Shown here piece after piece: positions 34,572 to 43,652 of a stretch of 61,566 nucleotides of DNA. The DNA is from Lentibacillus lipolyticus. GTDB taxonomy: Bacteria; Bacillota; Bacilli; Bacillales; Amphibacillaceae. The translations under genes were made by a program, and so were the position numbers. Position 1 is the stretch's first letter; each line of letters opens with the position of its first letter. The stretch lies in contig SEIO01000014.1 of assembly GCA_004145795.1 (NCBI GenBank), positions 7,889 through 69,454 on the forward strand, in the 5' to 3' direction. The notes under the pieces are model-generated. The model saw only the letters and a list, made by a program, of their open reading frames with translations, did no database searches and was not told the DNA's origin.

Positions 34572-35552
34572 ATGTTGAAGAAACGTTATTTTATAGGGGT
34601 CATGATCATTCTTCTATTATCGTTGTTTTTGGCTGCATGTGGTGACAACGAGGAAAGTAATGCAGAAAATCAATCGTCTGATGAAAACAATGGTGAACAG
34701 CAGGAAAACGATGCTGAAGAAGAAGAGAACAATGGTCCGGAGCTTGGAAAGAAAGACCTGACAATCCCGTACGTTGCTTGGGCCCGGGAAACAGTTGTCA
34801 GTTATTTGCTGGGGGAAGTTCTTGAGGACATCGGATATAATGTAGATGTCAAACAAGTGGAAACAGGACCAATGTGGACTAGTGTTGCGAACGGGTCGGC
34901 TGATTTCACAGCATCAGCGTGGCTGCCGGAAAGTCAGAAAGCGTATTGGGATAAGTATAAAGATCAAGTCAAGGAAGTTAATCAAACCCTTGATGAAGCG
35001 CCGCTCGCTTTAACAGTTCCAACGTACATGGAAGATATTCATTCGGTGGAAGATTTAAAAGGCAATACAGAACTTGGTGAACAATTGGATTGGACCATTA
35101 CCGGTATCGATGCCGGAGCTGGTATCATGTCTTTAACCGACCAGGCTTTAAAAGATTACAAACTTGATAACTGGAGCGTTCTGGCCAGTTCGGAAGCAGC
35201 TATGATTACCGAATTAAAATCGGCAATTGAAAAAGAAGAGCCGATTGTCGTTACACTGTGGAAACCACATTGGACATTCGGGGTTATGGATTTGAAAATG
35301 CTTGAGGATCCTGAAGGCACGTACGGTGGAGATGGAGGACATATCAGTATCGTTGCCAATAATGATATGGAAAATTACGCACCTGCCGCGTTCAAGCTCA
35401 TTACGCAATACACAGAAACCTACGATATGATTGAAAAGCTCATGCCAAAAGTCTTTGCCGATGATGAGGACCCGGAAAAAGTCGCACGGGAATTCATCGA
35501 AAATAACCCAGATCTCATTGATGAGTGGACAAAAGGCATCCCAACTGAATAG
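34572..35552 (+). CDS. Glycine betaine/proline-betaine ABC transporter binding lipoprotein
   Basis: The 326-residue lipoprotein (lipobox LFLAACGD) has an acidic Asn/Glu-rich linker and an OpuAC/ProX-type ligand domain: DLTIPYVAWARETVVSYLLGEVLEDIGY, GPMWTSVANGSADFTASAWLPES, and TLWKPHWTFGVMDLKMLEDP. The aromatic residues in VAWAR, SAWLP and KPHW are those expected to cage a quaternary amine. ATG 34572 lies 12 bases after AAAGGGGG, a rather long gap. No ATPase or permease genes are next to it, so it is an orphan that must use a transporter encoded elsewhere. Import of betaine would help in salt stress. Confidence 0.9.
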   Translation: MLKKRYFIGVMIILLLSLFLAACGDNEESNAENQSSDENNGEQQENDAEEEENNGPELGKKDLTIPYVAWARETVVSYLLGEVLEDIGYNVDVKQVETGPMWTSVANGSADFTASAWLPESQKAYWDKYKDQVKEVNQTLDEAPLALTVPTYMEDIHSVEDLKGNTELGEQLDWTITGIDAGAGIMSLTDQALKDYKLDNWSVLASSEAAMITELKSAIEKEEPIVVTLWKPHWTFGVMDLKMLEDPEGTYGGDGGHISIVANNDMENYAPAAFKLITQYTETYDMIEKLMPKVFADDEDPEKVAREFIENNPDLIDEWTKGIPTE

Positions 35553-35553
35553 A

Positions 35554-35598
35554 GTGCCTGGCACTTTGACAATTCAGAATTATTGAAGTGCCTGGCAC
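35554..35598. repeat. REP-like unit
   Basis: Palindromes at 35554-35564 and 35588-35598, 34 bp apart, with AATTCAGAATT between. It starts one base after the stop of the betaine-binding gene and separates it from the convergent reductase remnant. Confidence 0.92.
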
Positions 35599-35603
35599 CA
35601 ACC

Positions 35604-35629
35604 AGACAGAGGGTCCTGTCCCTCTGTCT
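35604..35629. terminator. Perfect 10-bp hairpin of the second repeat family
   Basis: AGACAGAGGG / CCCTCTGTCT with loop TCCTGT. The same GGGACAG/CTGTCCC-type core recurs at 46.8 and 60.8 kb. It lies between convergent genes and may terminate transcription from either side, though T runs are lacking. Confidence 0.6.
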
Positions 35630-36441
35630 CAATCAAAACCTACTACTGGGTGTGGTATGTATGGTTCTTCCAGGTACGCCACCTCTTCTGGTGTTAGCGA
35701 AACGGAAAGCGCGCCGACGGCATCTTCCACATGAGCGATTTTTGTTGCACCGACAATCGGAGCGGTTACCGTTTCTTTTTGCAACAACCAGGCAAGCGCC
35801 ATTTGAACACGGGCAACACCACGCTTTTCTGCAAGTTCAGCAACACGGTCGACAATGATGCGGTCAGTTTCTGCTGTCGGATCATATTTATTTTTTTGCA
35901 TTTGATCCGTTTTGGACCGATACGTTGATTCCGACCAATCACGTGCCAATCGCCCTGAAGCAAGCGGGCTATAAGGGATAACACCAATTTTTTCTTCCTT
36001 ACAAAGCGGTAACATCTCCCTCTCTTCCTCACGGTATATAAGGTTCAGGTGATTTTGCATGGATACAAATTTGGTCCATCCATTTTTCTCCGCAATATGA
36101 TTGGCCTTTTGAAACTGCCATGCACTCATCGTGGAAGCACCAATGTATCTTGCCTTCCCGGAATTGACGACATCATGCAATGCTTCCATCGTTTCTTCAA
36201 TCGGGGTGTTATCATCCCAGCGATGAATGATATAGAGATCAACATAATCGGTTCCAAGACGTGAAAGACTTTTATCAATCTCACTCATAATGGCTTTCCG
36301 GGAAAGACCGCCACCATTTGGTCCATTATGCATTTGATAGTAAACCTTTGTGGCCAGGACAATTTCATCCCGATTCGCAAAGTCCTTTAGCGCCCGGCCT
36401 AAAAACTCCTCACTAGTCCCATCGGCATACATATTTGCCGG
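35629..36441 (-). pseudogene. Aldo/keto reductase, 5' end lost at a REP unit
   Basis: The frame encodes the C-terminal four-fifths of an aldo/keto reductase: ANMYADGTSEEFLGRALKD, IVLATKVYYQ, YVDLYIIHRWD, SMQNHLNLIYREEEREMLP, IGVIPYSPLASGRL and TAPIVGATK. The first 50 or so residues of the family, with the substrate-barrel start and the catalytic Asp of the FDTAN motif, are missing. Catalytic Tyr (NMY), Lys (TKV) and His (IIHRW) remain. The homology stops exactly at a REP unit (36443-36493), whose sequence would supply a nonsense N-terminus (VPGTLTP). No ribosome binding site is seen. The gene was probably truncated by REP-linked deletion. Confidence 0.85.
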
Positions 36442-36448
36442 AGTCAAA

Positions 36449-36493
36449 GTGCCAGGCACCCACACAATTCAGAATTATCGAAGTGCCTGGCAC
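36449..36493. repeat. REP-like unit at a gene truncation
   Basis: Palindromes at 36449-36459 and 36483-36493, 34 bp apart, with AATTCAGAATT between. Its left edge coincides with the broken 5' end of the aldo/keto reductase. Confidence 0.92.
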
Positions 36494-36517
36494 CCGCGCA
36501 CCCGCGCAGGCGCACGC

Positions 36518-36823
36518 TCACCGAAACACATAAGCCCCATCCACTTTTTCGGAAAAGATTACCTGTTTGCCTATCGCGAGTTCGTCTCCTTCATACCTTG
36601 CTGTAAGTCTTAACCCCTCTTCCAGGTCAACGAGAATAATATTATATGGAGCAAGGGTTGCAAAACGTTTCGGCGCTGCATGAATTTTGGTGAAGGAATA
36701 GACTTCCCCCCGACCATTGAGTTCTTTTTCTTCCAGATTCTTAGAAAAACAAACCATACAATGGTACTTATCAAAATGATATAACCGGTCACATTCAGCA
36801 CAGTATTTAGCAGTGATTGTCAT
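36518..36823 (-). CDS. DUF35 OB-fold/zinc-ribbon protein, thiolase partner
   Basis: The 101-residue protein has a rubredoxin-like zinc ribbon (YCAECDRLYHFDKYHCMVC, Cys 8, 11, 22, 25) and an OB-fold with GRGEVYSFTKIH and PYNIILVDLEEGLRLTARYEG. DUF35 proteins pair with thiolases of the SCP-x type, as in the benzoylsuccinyl-CoA thiolase BbsAB, where they complete the active enzyme. Here the gene starts two bases after the thiolase gene ends, so the two are likely subunits. It is the last intact gene of the catabolic operon. Confidence 0.88.
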   Translation of the reverse strand: MTITAKYCAECDRLYHFDKYHCMVCFSKNLEEKELNGRGEVYSFTKIHAAPKRFATLAPYNIILVDLEEGLRLTARYEGDELAIGKQVIFSEKVDGAYVFR

Positions 36824-36825
36824 TC

Positions 36826-37962
36826 TTATGCTCCTTTCTTACGGAAAATATGAACAGTGGAATACGCCCCGGTTCCGCCAAGGTTCTGTGCAAGACCGTG
36901 TGTGGCATTTTCCACTTGATTCACTGCCCGGCCGTTCAATTGATCAACAATTTGAATAATTTGGGCGATCCCAGTAGCCCCAATTGGGTGTCCTTTAGAC
37001 AGCAGACCGCCGCTTGTATTAACAGGCACGGTACCTCCATGCTTGGTTTGATCATTTTCAAGTGCTACCCATCCTTTGCCTTTATCAAAAAAACCAAGTT
37101 CCTCAATGGCAATAATTTCCGTCATGGAAAAACAATCATGCAGCTCGACGACATCAATATCTTCAGGCGAGATCCCTGATGCTTCATATGCGCTTTTACC
37201 AGATTCATAGGTAGCTGGCATATGCAGCAAATCATCTGCTTCTTGCATTAATGGTGTCCCCGATGCCTGACCGGATGAAAGAACTTGGACCCCATCCTTA
37301 CCTTTCTCCAAAAGAACCGCTGCCGCTCCATCGGAAATCGGTGAACAATCAAATAACCCTAGTGGTTCCGTTATAGGTCTGGCATTCATAATTTCTTCCA
37401 GACTGGTTGCTTTTTGAAACTGTGCCATTGGATTGTTCATCGCATACTCCCTGTTTTTGAGCGATACCATGGCCAAATGCCTTCGCTCAGCTCCATATTC
37501 GTACATATAGCGATTGGCCAGCACTCCAAAGAATCCTGGAAACGTTAACCCGGAAGCACCCTCACTTGAGTCATTATCCATTGCGTGGTTAATCGCATTT
37601 GTAATGGTTTCTGTTTCCGGACCAGTCATTTTTTCCGCTCCGGCAACTAACACCGAATCATACTCGCCAGCCTTTACTAGCTGGTATGCTTGACGAAAAG
37701 CCAATCCTCCCGAAGCACAGGCCCCCTCCACTTTCATCGATGGAATACTGCCAAGACCAAGCTCATTTGTCAGCATCGATCCAAGAATCTCCTGATTGGC
37801 TAACGAACCGGAGGCAAAGTTCCCAACAAATACGGCATCTACCTTGGGCCTGCCTGCTTCGATTAGCGCTTCTCGACATGCCTCCACTAACATGTTTTTA
37901 ATCGATTCCGTATTTTTACCAAATTTTGTTATCCCCCGTCCCGTCACAGATACATCCCGCAT
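36826..37962 (-). CDS. Thiolase-family acyltransferase (SCP-x type)
   Basis: The 378-residue enzyme has the thiolase landmarks: nucleophile C82 in VEGACASGGLAFRQA, HDCFSMTEI, and STGGLLSKGHPIGATG-type motif (NTSGGLLSKGHPIGATG). The second active-site Cys region of degradative thiolases (CAxGGG) is not evident near the end, as in SCP-x relatives. It should cleave a beta-ketoacyl-CoA together with the DUF35 protein encoded next. The start ATG 37962 follows GGTGAGGAA. It lies four bases after the ligase gene. Confidence 0.9.
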   Translation of the reverse strand: MRDVSVTGRGITKFGKNTESIKNMLVEACREALIEAGRPKVDAVFVGNFASGSLANQEILGSMLTNELGLGSIPSMKVEGACASGGLAFRQAYQLVKAGEYDSVLVAGAEKMTGPETETITNAINHAMDNDSSEGASGLTFPGFFGVLANRYMYEYGAERRHLAMVSLKNREYAMNNPMAQFQKATSLEEIMNARPITEPLGLFDCSPISDGAAAVLLEKGKDGVQVLSSGQASGTPLMQEADDLLHMPATYESGKSAYEASGISPEDIDVVELHDCFSMTEIIAIEELGFFDKGKGWVALENDQTKHGGTVPVNTSGGLLSKGHPIGATGIAQIIQIVDQLNGRAVNQVENATHGLAQNLGGTGAYSTVHIFRKKGA

Positions 37963-37966
37963 TTCC

Positions 37967-39448
37967 TCACCCCTTTACTTGGTAACTTTCCCGTAATGAT
38001 TTTCGCATAATTTTTCCGTAACCGTTCTTCGGCAGCTCCTCCACCATTTCAATCCTTCGCGGTTTTTTATAACTTGCCAGATGGGCTTTGCATAAGGAAA
38101 TGAGTTCCTCTTTGTCAACCAGTGAAGACGAGTCTTGAAGAACGACATGCGCACAAATAGATTCTCCCCATTTTTCATCTGGTATGCCAAACACACAGGT
38201 TTCTTTGATTGCTGGATGCCGGTTCAGGACCTCTTCTACTTCCCGTGGATAGACATTTAACCCTCCAGTGATAATCGTGTCTTTTGCCCGATCCACTAAA
38301 CGGAGATACCCCGCATCATCTTTCCAACCCAGATCCCCTGTATGGAACCAGCCGTCTTTGATCGATTCATTCGTCGCCTTTTCATTGTTCCAATAACCTT
38401 TCATCACAAGTGAGCCCCGGCAAGCAACTTCACCGATTTCACCGTTCGGCACTTCCCTACCGTTATGATCAACTATTTTCATTTCCACGAATGGGCCCGT
38501 TGCCCCGCATGAGTCTGGTCGATGCTGCAACTCCTGCTTTGGCATCATTGTGATAACCATTGGTGCTTCAACAAGTCCGTATGTTTCTGCAAATTTCGGT
38601 CCTACTAGTTCCAAGGCTTTGTTTACTTTTTCAACGGCAATGGGAGATCCAGCCATATTGATAGACTTGATTGTTCGCAATTTTTTCGGGTCAAAATTGT
38701 GAGCATGAATCATCAAGTTAACGAGTGTCGGAACAAGGAAAATAATCGATATCTCCTCTTGCTCCATATCATCCAGGAATTCCTCCGGGTCAAACTTATT
38801 AAAGATCACCTGCTTCAGCCCGAAAAACAGCGCACATTGGGAAAGAAAGTTACTTCCATGCGTCAGTGGCGCAACATGACCAATCGTGTCACCATAGGTA
38901 ATATCGCATACCTGATTGAGGGACAACGCACTGGAAATCATGTTCCGGTGGGTAAGCATCCCTCCCTTTGGATTACCTGTCGTTCCCGATGTATACATAA
39001 GGGCGAACAAATCATCCTCGTGCACTTCTATCTCTGGAAAGGTTTCATCATGACCGATAAGGTAACGCTGGAAATCAAGATCGATATCAATCTTTTTCAT
39101 TGGTACCCCAACAGACGCGATAAGATTTGTTTCCCCAAAGAGAATGGCAGATTGCGAGTTTTCCAGAATGTAATCAAATTCCTTTGGATGTAATCGGCTA
39201 TTAATTGGTACCTTAATAAGTCCAGTCAATGCGATAGCTATATCGAAAATCACATGTTCCCGGCGATTAGACATAAGTATGGCTACACGATCGCCCTTTT
39301 TTAACCCCTCATTCAATAAGGCGTGTGCAAGTTGGCAGGCCTGGACACGCAGCTCTTCATAGGTGATTGTTCCTCGTCCATCCTTAACTGCGGGACGATT
39401 TCGATGCTGCATTAATGTTTTCTTCGCTAACTTCCCTAACGTTTCCAC
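37967..39448 (-). CDS. Acyl-CoA synthetase (AMP-forming)
   Basis: The 493-residue ANL-superfamily enzyme carries the phosphate-binding motif ALMYTSGTTGNPKGGMLTHRN, the adenine motif ETYGLVEAPM, the hinge motif HTGDLGWKDDAGYLRLVDRAKD and a C-terminal catalytic Lys in LPKNGYGKIMRK. It activates a carboxylic acid to its CoA thioester, the entry step for the substrate brought in by the TRAP transporter. GTG 39448 follows AAGGAGG by seven bases. Chain length or ring specificity cannot be told. Confidence 0.92.
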   Translation of the reverse strand: METLGKLAKKTLMQHRNRPAVKDGRGTITYEELRVQACQLAHALLNEGLKKGDRVAILMSNRREHVIFDIAIALTGLIKVPINSRLHPKEFDYILENSQSAILFGETNLIASVGVPMKKIDIDLDFQRYLIGHDETFPEIEVHEDDLFALMYTSGTTGNPKGGMLTHRNMISSALSLNQVCDITYGDTIGHVAPLTHGSNFLSQCALFFGLKQVIFNKFDPEEFLDDMEQEEISIIFLVPTLVNLMIHAHNFDPKKLRTIKSINMAGSPIAVEKVNKALELVGPKFAETYGLVEAPMVITMMPKQELQHRPDSCGATGPFVEMKIVDHNGREVPNGEIGEVACRGSLVMKGYWNNEKATNESIKDGWFHTGDLGWKDDAGYLRLVDRAKDTIITGGLNVYPREVEEVLNRHPAIKETCVFGIPDEKWGESICAHVVLQDSSSLVDKEELISLCKAHLASYKKPRRIEMVEELPKNGYGKIMRKSLRESYQVKG

Positions 39449-39460
39449 AACAAAACCTCC

Positions 39461-39928
39461 TTATTTTCTTGCAAAATTAATAACCCGAAAACCTAAATCC
39501 TGATCAAGCATCCGTCGTGCTTCTATATCCTCCCCGTATGTAATGGAAAATTCGACAGTAATTAATGCAGGATTTTTCCCACGGAGAAAATGGCCAGCTT
39601 TGATTGTTCCGTCTTCCTCGACAACCATGCCATGCAAATGCATATCCAGCTCCCCATGTTCATCCAGACAGATAAATCCGGACCCATTAAGCAGCTCTAC
39701 TGGTCGATCAATGGATAATTCTTTGCCATAGCCAGTCGGTTGACCATCTATCGTTTCAAACAAAACATAACCAACTTCCTTCAGTGACCCGATGCTGGAG
39801 ACCTTTCCGGATGTGATTCCATGCTTACGACACTCTGTAAGAATTCCCTCTATAAGATCGTCTCCTGCGGCAAGTGAACCATAAACGGTGACATTTTTCT
39901 CCGCTTTCAACGAATGACTTTGGCGCAT
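39461..39928 (-). CDS. PPC/DUF296 domain protein
   Basis: The 155-residue protein is a single PPC (DUF296) domain: VYGSLAAGDDLIEGILTECRKHGI, GKVSSIGSLKEVGYVLFE and LDMHLHGMVVEEDGTIKAGHFL, the last with the conserved His pair that may bind metal. Stand-alone bacterial members trimerise; their role is unclear, and it could be enzymatic or regulatory in this pathway. ATG 39928 follows AAAGGAGGA by seven bases; the longer form from 39949 overlaps the upstream gene's end. Confidence 0.85.
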   Translation of the reverse strand: MRQSHSLKAEKNVTVYGSLAAGDDLIEGILTECRKHGITSGKVSSIGSLKEVGYVLFETIDGQPTGYGKELSIDRPVELLNGSGFICLDEHGELDMHLHGMVVEEDGTIKAGHFLRGKNPALITVEFSITYGEDIEARRMLDQDLGFRVINFARK

Positions 39929-39949
39929 GCCGGACTCCTCCTTTAACAT

Positions 39950-40723
39950 TTATCCAATAGCAGAACCGCCACATACTTTTAGCACTTCTCCAGTCACATA
40001 ATCGGAACCCGGAGATGCGAGGTACACGACTGCTTCCGCAATATCTTCCGGTGTTCCCATTCGTTGGATTGCTTGATTCAGCCGGTAATTCATCCCCTTC
40101 GTAATTTCGGTTTCCACGGGGCCCGGAGCAATGCTGTTACAGGTTATTCCGAACTCCCCCACCTCTTTGGCAACCCATTTCGTCAAAGCGATAACTCCGC
40201 CTTTAGATGCAGCATAGGCAGGACCGGATCGTCCGCTTTCCCCATTGACGCCTTTCTCGCCTGAGATGGGGCCGCCCATTATTCCTGAGATCGAGCTAAT
40301 ATTGATGATCTTTCCATACCCTTGCTTTTTCATATGCGGATAAATAGCCGATTGCGTAAATAGAAATGTTCCCCTAAGGTTTGTATTTATATCACGGAAC
40401 CACATGTCATCCGTCATATGCTCCAGATCCAGGCGTGAACACGTTCCAGCATTATTTACAACGATATCCAGCCTTCCTAATCGGGATACAGTCTCATTGA
40501 CCACACGTTGTACTTCTTCTCTTTCTTTAATATCGATAGTAAAAACGAGTACGTCCACAGTCGAATTGATTTGTTTGATCTTCTCAACCGTCTCACTGCA
40601 ATCGAGAATATCCACCAGCACAACATGCGCATTTTCTTTTGCCAATGCAATAGCGGAAGCAGCACCAATCCCTCTGGAAGCCCCTGTAACGATGGACACT
40701 TTATCCTGTAATGTCATTTTCAT
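39950..40723 (-). CDS. Short-chain dehydrogenase/reductase
   Basis: The 257-residue SDR has the NAD(P) motif VTGASRGIGAASAIAL, NNAG (IVVNNAGTC), and the catalytic Ser ... YAASK (GPAYAASKGGVIALTKW). It resembles 3-oxoacyl-ACP or 3-hydroxyacyl-CoA reductases and probably oxidises a hydroxyl intermediate before thiolytic cleavage. Gene order (SDR, DUF296, ligase, thiolase, DUF35) supports one degradative route. A short insert (GPISGEKGVNGESGRSGP) before the catalytic Tyr is unusual. ATG 40723 follows AAAGGA by six bases. Confidence 0.9.
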   Translation of the reverse strand: MKMTLQDKVSIVTGASRGIGAASAIALAKENAHVVLVDILDCSETVEKIKQINSTVDVLVFTIDIKEREEVQRVVNETVSRLGRLDIVVNNAGTCSRLDLEHMTDDMWFRDINTNLRGTFLFTQSAIYPHMKKQGYGKIINISSISGIMGGPISGEKGVNGESGRSGPAYAASKGGVIALTKWVAKEVGEFGITCNSIAPGPVETEITKGMNYRLNQAIQRMGTPEDIAEAVVYLASPGSDYVTGEVLKVCGGSAIG

Positions 40724-40753
40724 AAGCATTCCTTTCCATGGAGTATCTATGAT

Positions 40754-42103
40754 TTACATATTTAATAAATCCGGCAGCCAGTTTGATAATGCCGGTATAA
40801 AGGCGATTAATAAAAGGATGACCAACGAAGCAAATAAAAACGGCAGCACCCCGATAGACACGTCTTTCAGCGATTGCTTCGATATACCTGCGGCCACAAA
40901 CAAGTTCAGACCTACCGGTGGAGTCACCAATCCAATGGCCAAATTCACCGTGATCAGTACCCCGAATGTCGTCGGATCCACACCGACTTCCATCATAATC
41001 GGCAACAGTATCGGAACGAATAAGTATAAGGCGGAAATCGCATCAATAAAGCAGCCGGCGAGCAATAGAATAAGTGTCACCAGTAACAAAATAAGCACTT
41101 GATTATCCGTAATGGCGAAGATCGCATTGGATATGTTTTGTGCCATATTTTCCGTGGTAACAACGTAAGCAAGCACGGAAGCAGCGCCAACAATAATCAT
41201 GATGACAGCCGTTTGGACACCAGCATCGATAAACACTTTCGGTAAATCTCTTAATTTCATATCACGATAAATAACCAGGCCAACAAAGAGTGCGTAGAAA
41301 ACAGCCACAACAGCCGCTTCTGTCGGCGTAAACACCCCTCCATAAATTCCTCCGAGAATAATGATAGGGATCAATAATCCCCAAATCGCCTGGTAAAAAG
41401 CCTTGAAAAATTCCCGAGGGGTTCTTTTATACGATCCACTTAACGTTTCCGTCTCCTCGAGTTCTTCCACGGTTGATGCCGTTTGTGCAGTTTGCTTTTT
41501 CGTCCTTTGGATAACAAGATAGGAAGCCGCCAGTAAGGCACCCGCAAATAATACACCCGGAACAACACCGGCAATAAACATACGGCTAATTTTGACAGGA
41601 ACAATATCACTCGCCACTACCGCATAAACAATGAAGGCAATACTTGGTGGAATAATAATTCCGATGGAACCGGAACTTGCCAAAAGGCCTGCAGCTTGCG
41701 GCTTGGGAAAACCATTTTTAACCAGAGCCGGTATGAGGATTCCACCAATGGCTGCCACGGTAGCTGGTCCCGATCCAGAAATTGCTGCAAAAAACAGAGC
41801 TGCCAACACAGTTACAGTGGCAATCCCATTTTTTCGATGTGCGACGCAAACGTTCGCAAAATCAATCAGCCGTTTGGAAATACCTGCATGCTCCATAATG
41901 ACGCCTGCAAGAATAAAAAAAGGGATGGCTAAAAGGGTAAAGGACGAAATGCTCGCATACATGATGCTCGGTATGAGTTCGATAGCACCAAGTCCCCTGT
42001 CCATAAAAAGCAGCAGCATACCGGTTAAACCGATGGCAAAAGCAATTGGAATATTAAATAAAACGAGGAGAAAGAACGTGCCAAACATCAGTAATTCTGT
42101 CAT
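40754..42103 (-). CDS. dctM: TRAP transporter large permease
   Basis: The 449-residue protein is a DctM-type permease with about twelve membrane helices (for example LFNIPIAFAIGLTGMLLLF, SGSGPATVAAIGGILIPALVKNGF, GSIGIIIPPSIAFIVYA and ITVNLAIGLVTPPVGLNLFVAAG). It moves an organic acid inward with sodium, with the DctQ and DctP proteins. Its start overlaps the stop of dctQ by four bases. A central cytoplasmic linker (STVEELEETETLSG) is longer than usual. Confidence 0.94.
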   Translation of the reverse strand: MTELLMFGTFFLLVLFNIPIAFAIGLTGMLLLFMDRGLGAIELIPSIMYASISSFTLLAIPFFILAGVIMEHAGISKRLIDFANVCVAHRKNGIATVTVLAALFFAAISGSGPATVAAIGGILIPALVKNGFPKPQAAGLLASSGSIGIIIPPSIAFIVYAVVASDIVPVKISRMFIAGVVPGVLFAGALLAASYLVIQRTKKQTAQTASTVEELEETETLSGSYKRTPREFFKAFYQAIWGLLIPIIILGGIYGGVFTPTEAAVVAVFYALFVGLVIYRDMKLRDLPKVFIDAGVQTAVIMIIVGAASVLAYVVTTENMAQNISNAIFAITDNQVLILLLVTLILLLAGCFIDAISALYLFVPILLPIMMEVGVDPTTFGVLITVNLAIGLVTPPVGLNLFVAAGISKQSLKDVSIGVLPFLFASLVILLLIAFIPALSNWLPDLLNM

Positions 42104-42585
42104 TCTCCACCCTCACTTTCACGTTTTATTGCTAAGATATCGTTTGCTGTTGCCTCAATCGTCCGAATCACACAGAGCAAACAGCCGATTGGTAATGATA
42201 TGGTAAAAATCCATTGAGGCCATCCTAATGAGGGCGTTGTTTGTCCTCTTTCCATTTGCGACTGAACAATTTCAAAACCATAATAGCCCGTTGCAGCAAA
42301 AAATAGCATAATAAGAAGTCCAATGAGTAAACTCAAAATTATTTTCTTGGAGGTCTTAAACTTTTCGTAAATTAAACTAAATCCTAAATGCGCTTTATTG
42401 TGGATACCTAGCGATGTTCCAACAAACGTTAGCAGCACGAATAAATTGATTGTTAATTCTTCCGTAAAAGAAATAGAGAAATTAAAAATAAAACGTGATA
42501 ATACATTCGTGAACGTAACAACAGACATTACCAGCAAGCTAAGTAATAGAATGGTATATTCAACGTAGAGTAACATCTTACTCAT
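42100..42585 (-). CDS. dctQ: TRAP transporter small permease
   Basis: The 161-residue DctQ protein has four membrane helices, with the conserved SFTEELTINLFVLLTFVGTSLGIHNKAHLG segment after the first. It bridges the large permease in the membrane. AAAGGGG precedes ATG 42585. It is the middle gene of the dctPQM set. Confidence 0.93.
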   Translation of the reverse strand: MSKMLLYVEYTILLLSLLVMSVVTFTNVLSRFIFNFSISFTEELTINLFVLLTFVGTSLGIHNKAHLGFSLIYEKFKTSKKIILSLLIGLLIMLFFAATGYYGFEIVQSQMERGQTTPSLGWPQWIFTISLPIGCLLCVIRTIEATANDILAIKRESEGGE

Positions 42586-42641
42586 ATGGATCCCCTTTCA
42601 AAAATAGCAGGGCGGCCAATTCGCTTGGCCGCTCCCACAAA

Positions 42642-43652
42642 TTATTCCGACTGAAAAGCATTCAAAAGTTCTTCCCCCCAGACACTTTCATACTTATCAT
42701 AAATCGGCTTAGCAGCTTCTCTGAATGCTTGCTTTTCTTCAGCACTCAATTCATAAATTTCCATACCCTTTTCTTCAAGCTCTGCAATTTGCTCTTTTTC
42801 TAGTTCTTGTGCCAATTCAATCTGATAAGCATTCGCATCTGCAGCAGATTCTTTCAATATTTGTTGGTCTTCTTCACTCATGGAATCGAACAATTCCTTG
42901 TTAATTCCTAGTATAATCGGGTCAAAAGAGTAGTCCCAAATTGTCAGATAGTCCTGAACCTCATTCAGCTGGGAGGAATGAATGACATCGATTGGGTTTT
43001 CCTGCCCATCAATGGTTCCTTGCTGCAGTGAGGAGAATACTTCGGAAAAAGTCATCGTTGTTGGATTACTGCCGAACTCTCTCCATAAATCAGTGTACAT
43101 ATTAATTCCAGGAATTCTCATTTTCAGTCCTTCGAGGTCTTCCGGCTTCTTGATCGGTTTGTCGCTATTCGTCACTTGTCGGAAACCGTTTTGAGCAAAA
43201 CCTAACGGCTCCACCCCGTTCTCTCTTAAAATATCATTAACCATTTCCCCGCCTTCTCCATTCAAACGTTCATATGCTGTGTCCAAATCCGGGAAAATAA
43301 ATGGCGCACTTACTACACCCAGACGTTCGTCCATAATCGAATAAATAATCGTTGAATTGTAGGACATGTCCTGGGTGCCGTTTGCTACCTGAGAAACCGC
43401 TGTACCAGAATCCCCGCCAGAAAGTTGCTCATTTGGATACACATTGATGGTAATACGTCCATCTGATTTTTCTTTAACATCCTTCGCAAGTTTTTCGGCC
43501 GCCTTGTACCAAGTAGAAGCTTCCCCAACCGTTACAGACATATCAAGCTCGTACGTTTCCTCTTTTGCACTTGTCTCCTCACTACTATCCCCGCATGCCG
43601 CTAATAATGTAATGAAAATTAAGAAAATTAATCCTAAAATTTTTCCCCTCAT
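42642..43652 (-). CDS. dctP: TRAP transporter substrate-binding lipoprotein
   Basis: The 336-residue lipoprotein (lipobox TLLAACGD) is a DctP/TAXI-type binding protein: ELDMSVTVGEASTWYKAAEKLAKDVKEKSDGRITINVYPNEQL, LKMRIPGINMYTDLWREFGSNPTTM (with the conserved Arg that grips the carboxylate) and GTIDGQENPIDVIHSSQLNEVQDY. The ligand is therefore likely a carboxylic acid. ATG 43652 follows GGAGGA by six bases and overlaps the stop of the IclR gene (ATGA). Longer frames upstream are spurious. Confidence 0.93.
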   Translation of the reverse strand: MRGKILGLIFLIFITLLAACGDSSEETSAKEETYELDMSVTVGEASTWYKAAEKLAKDVKEKSDGRITINVYPNEQLSGGDSGTAVSQVANGTQDMSYNSTIIYSIMDERLGVVSAPFIFPDLDTAYERLNGEGGEMVNDILRENGVEPLGFAQNGFRQVTNSDKPIKKPEDLEGLKMRIPGINMYTDLWREFGSNPTTMTFSEVFSSLQQGTIDGQENPIDVIHSSQLNEVQDYLTIWDYSFDPIILGINKELFDSMSEEDQQILKESAADANAYQIELAQELEKEQIAELEEKGMEIYELSAEEKQAFREAAKPIYDKYESVWGEELLNAFQSE

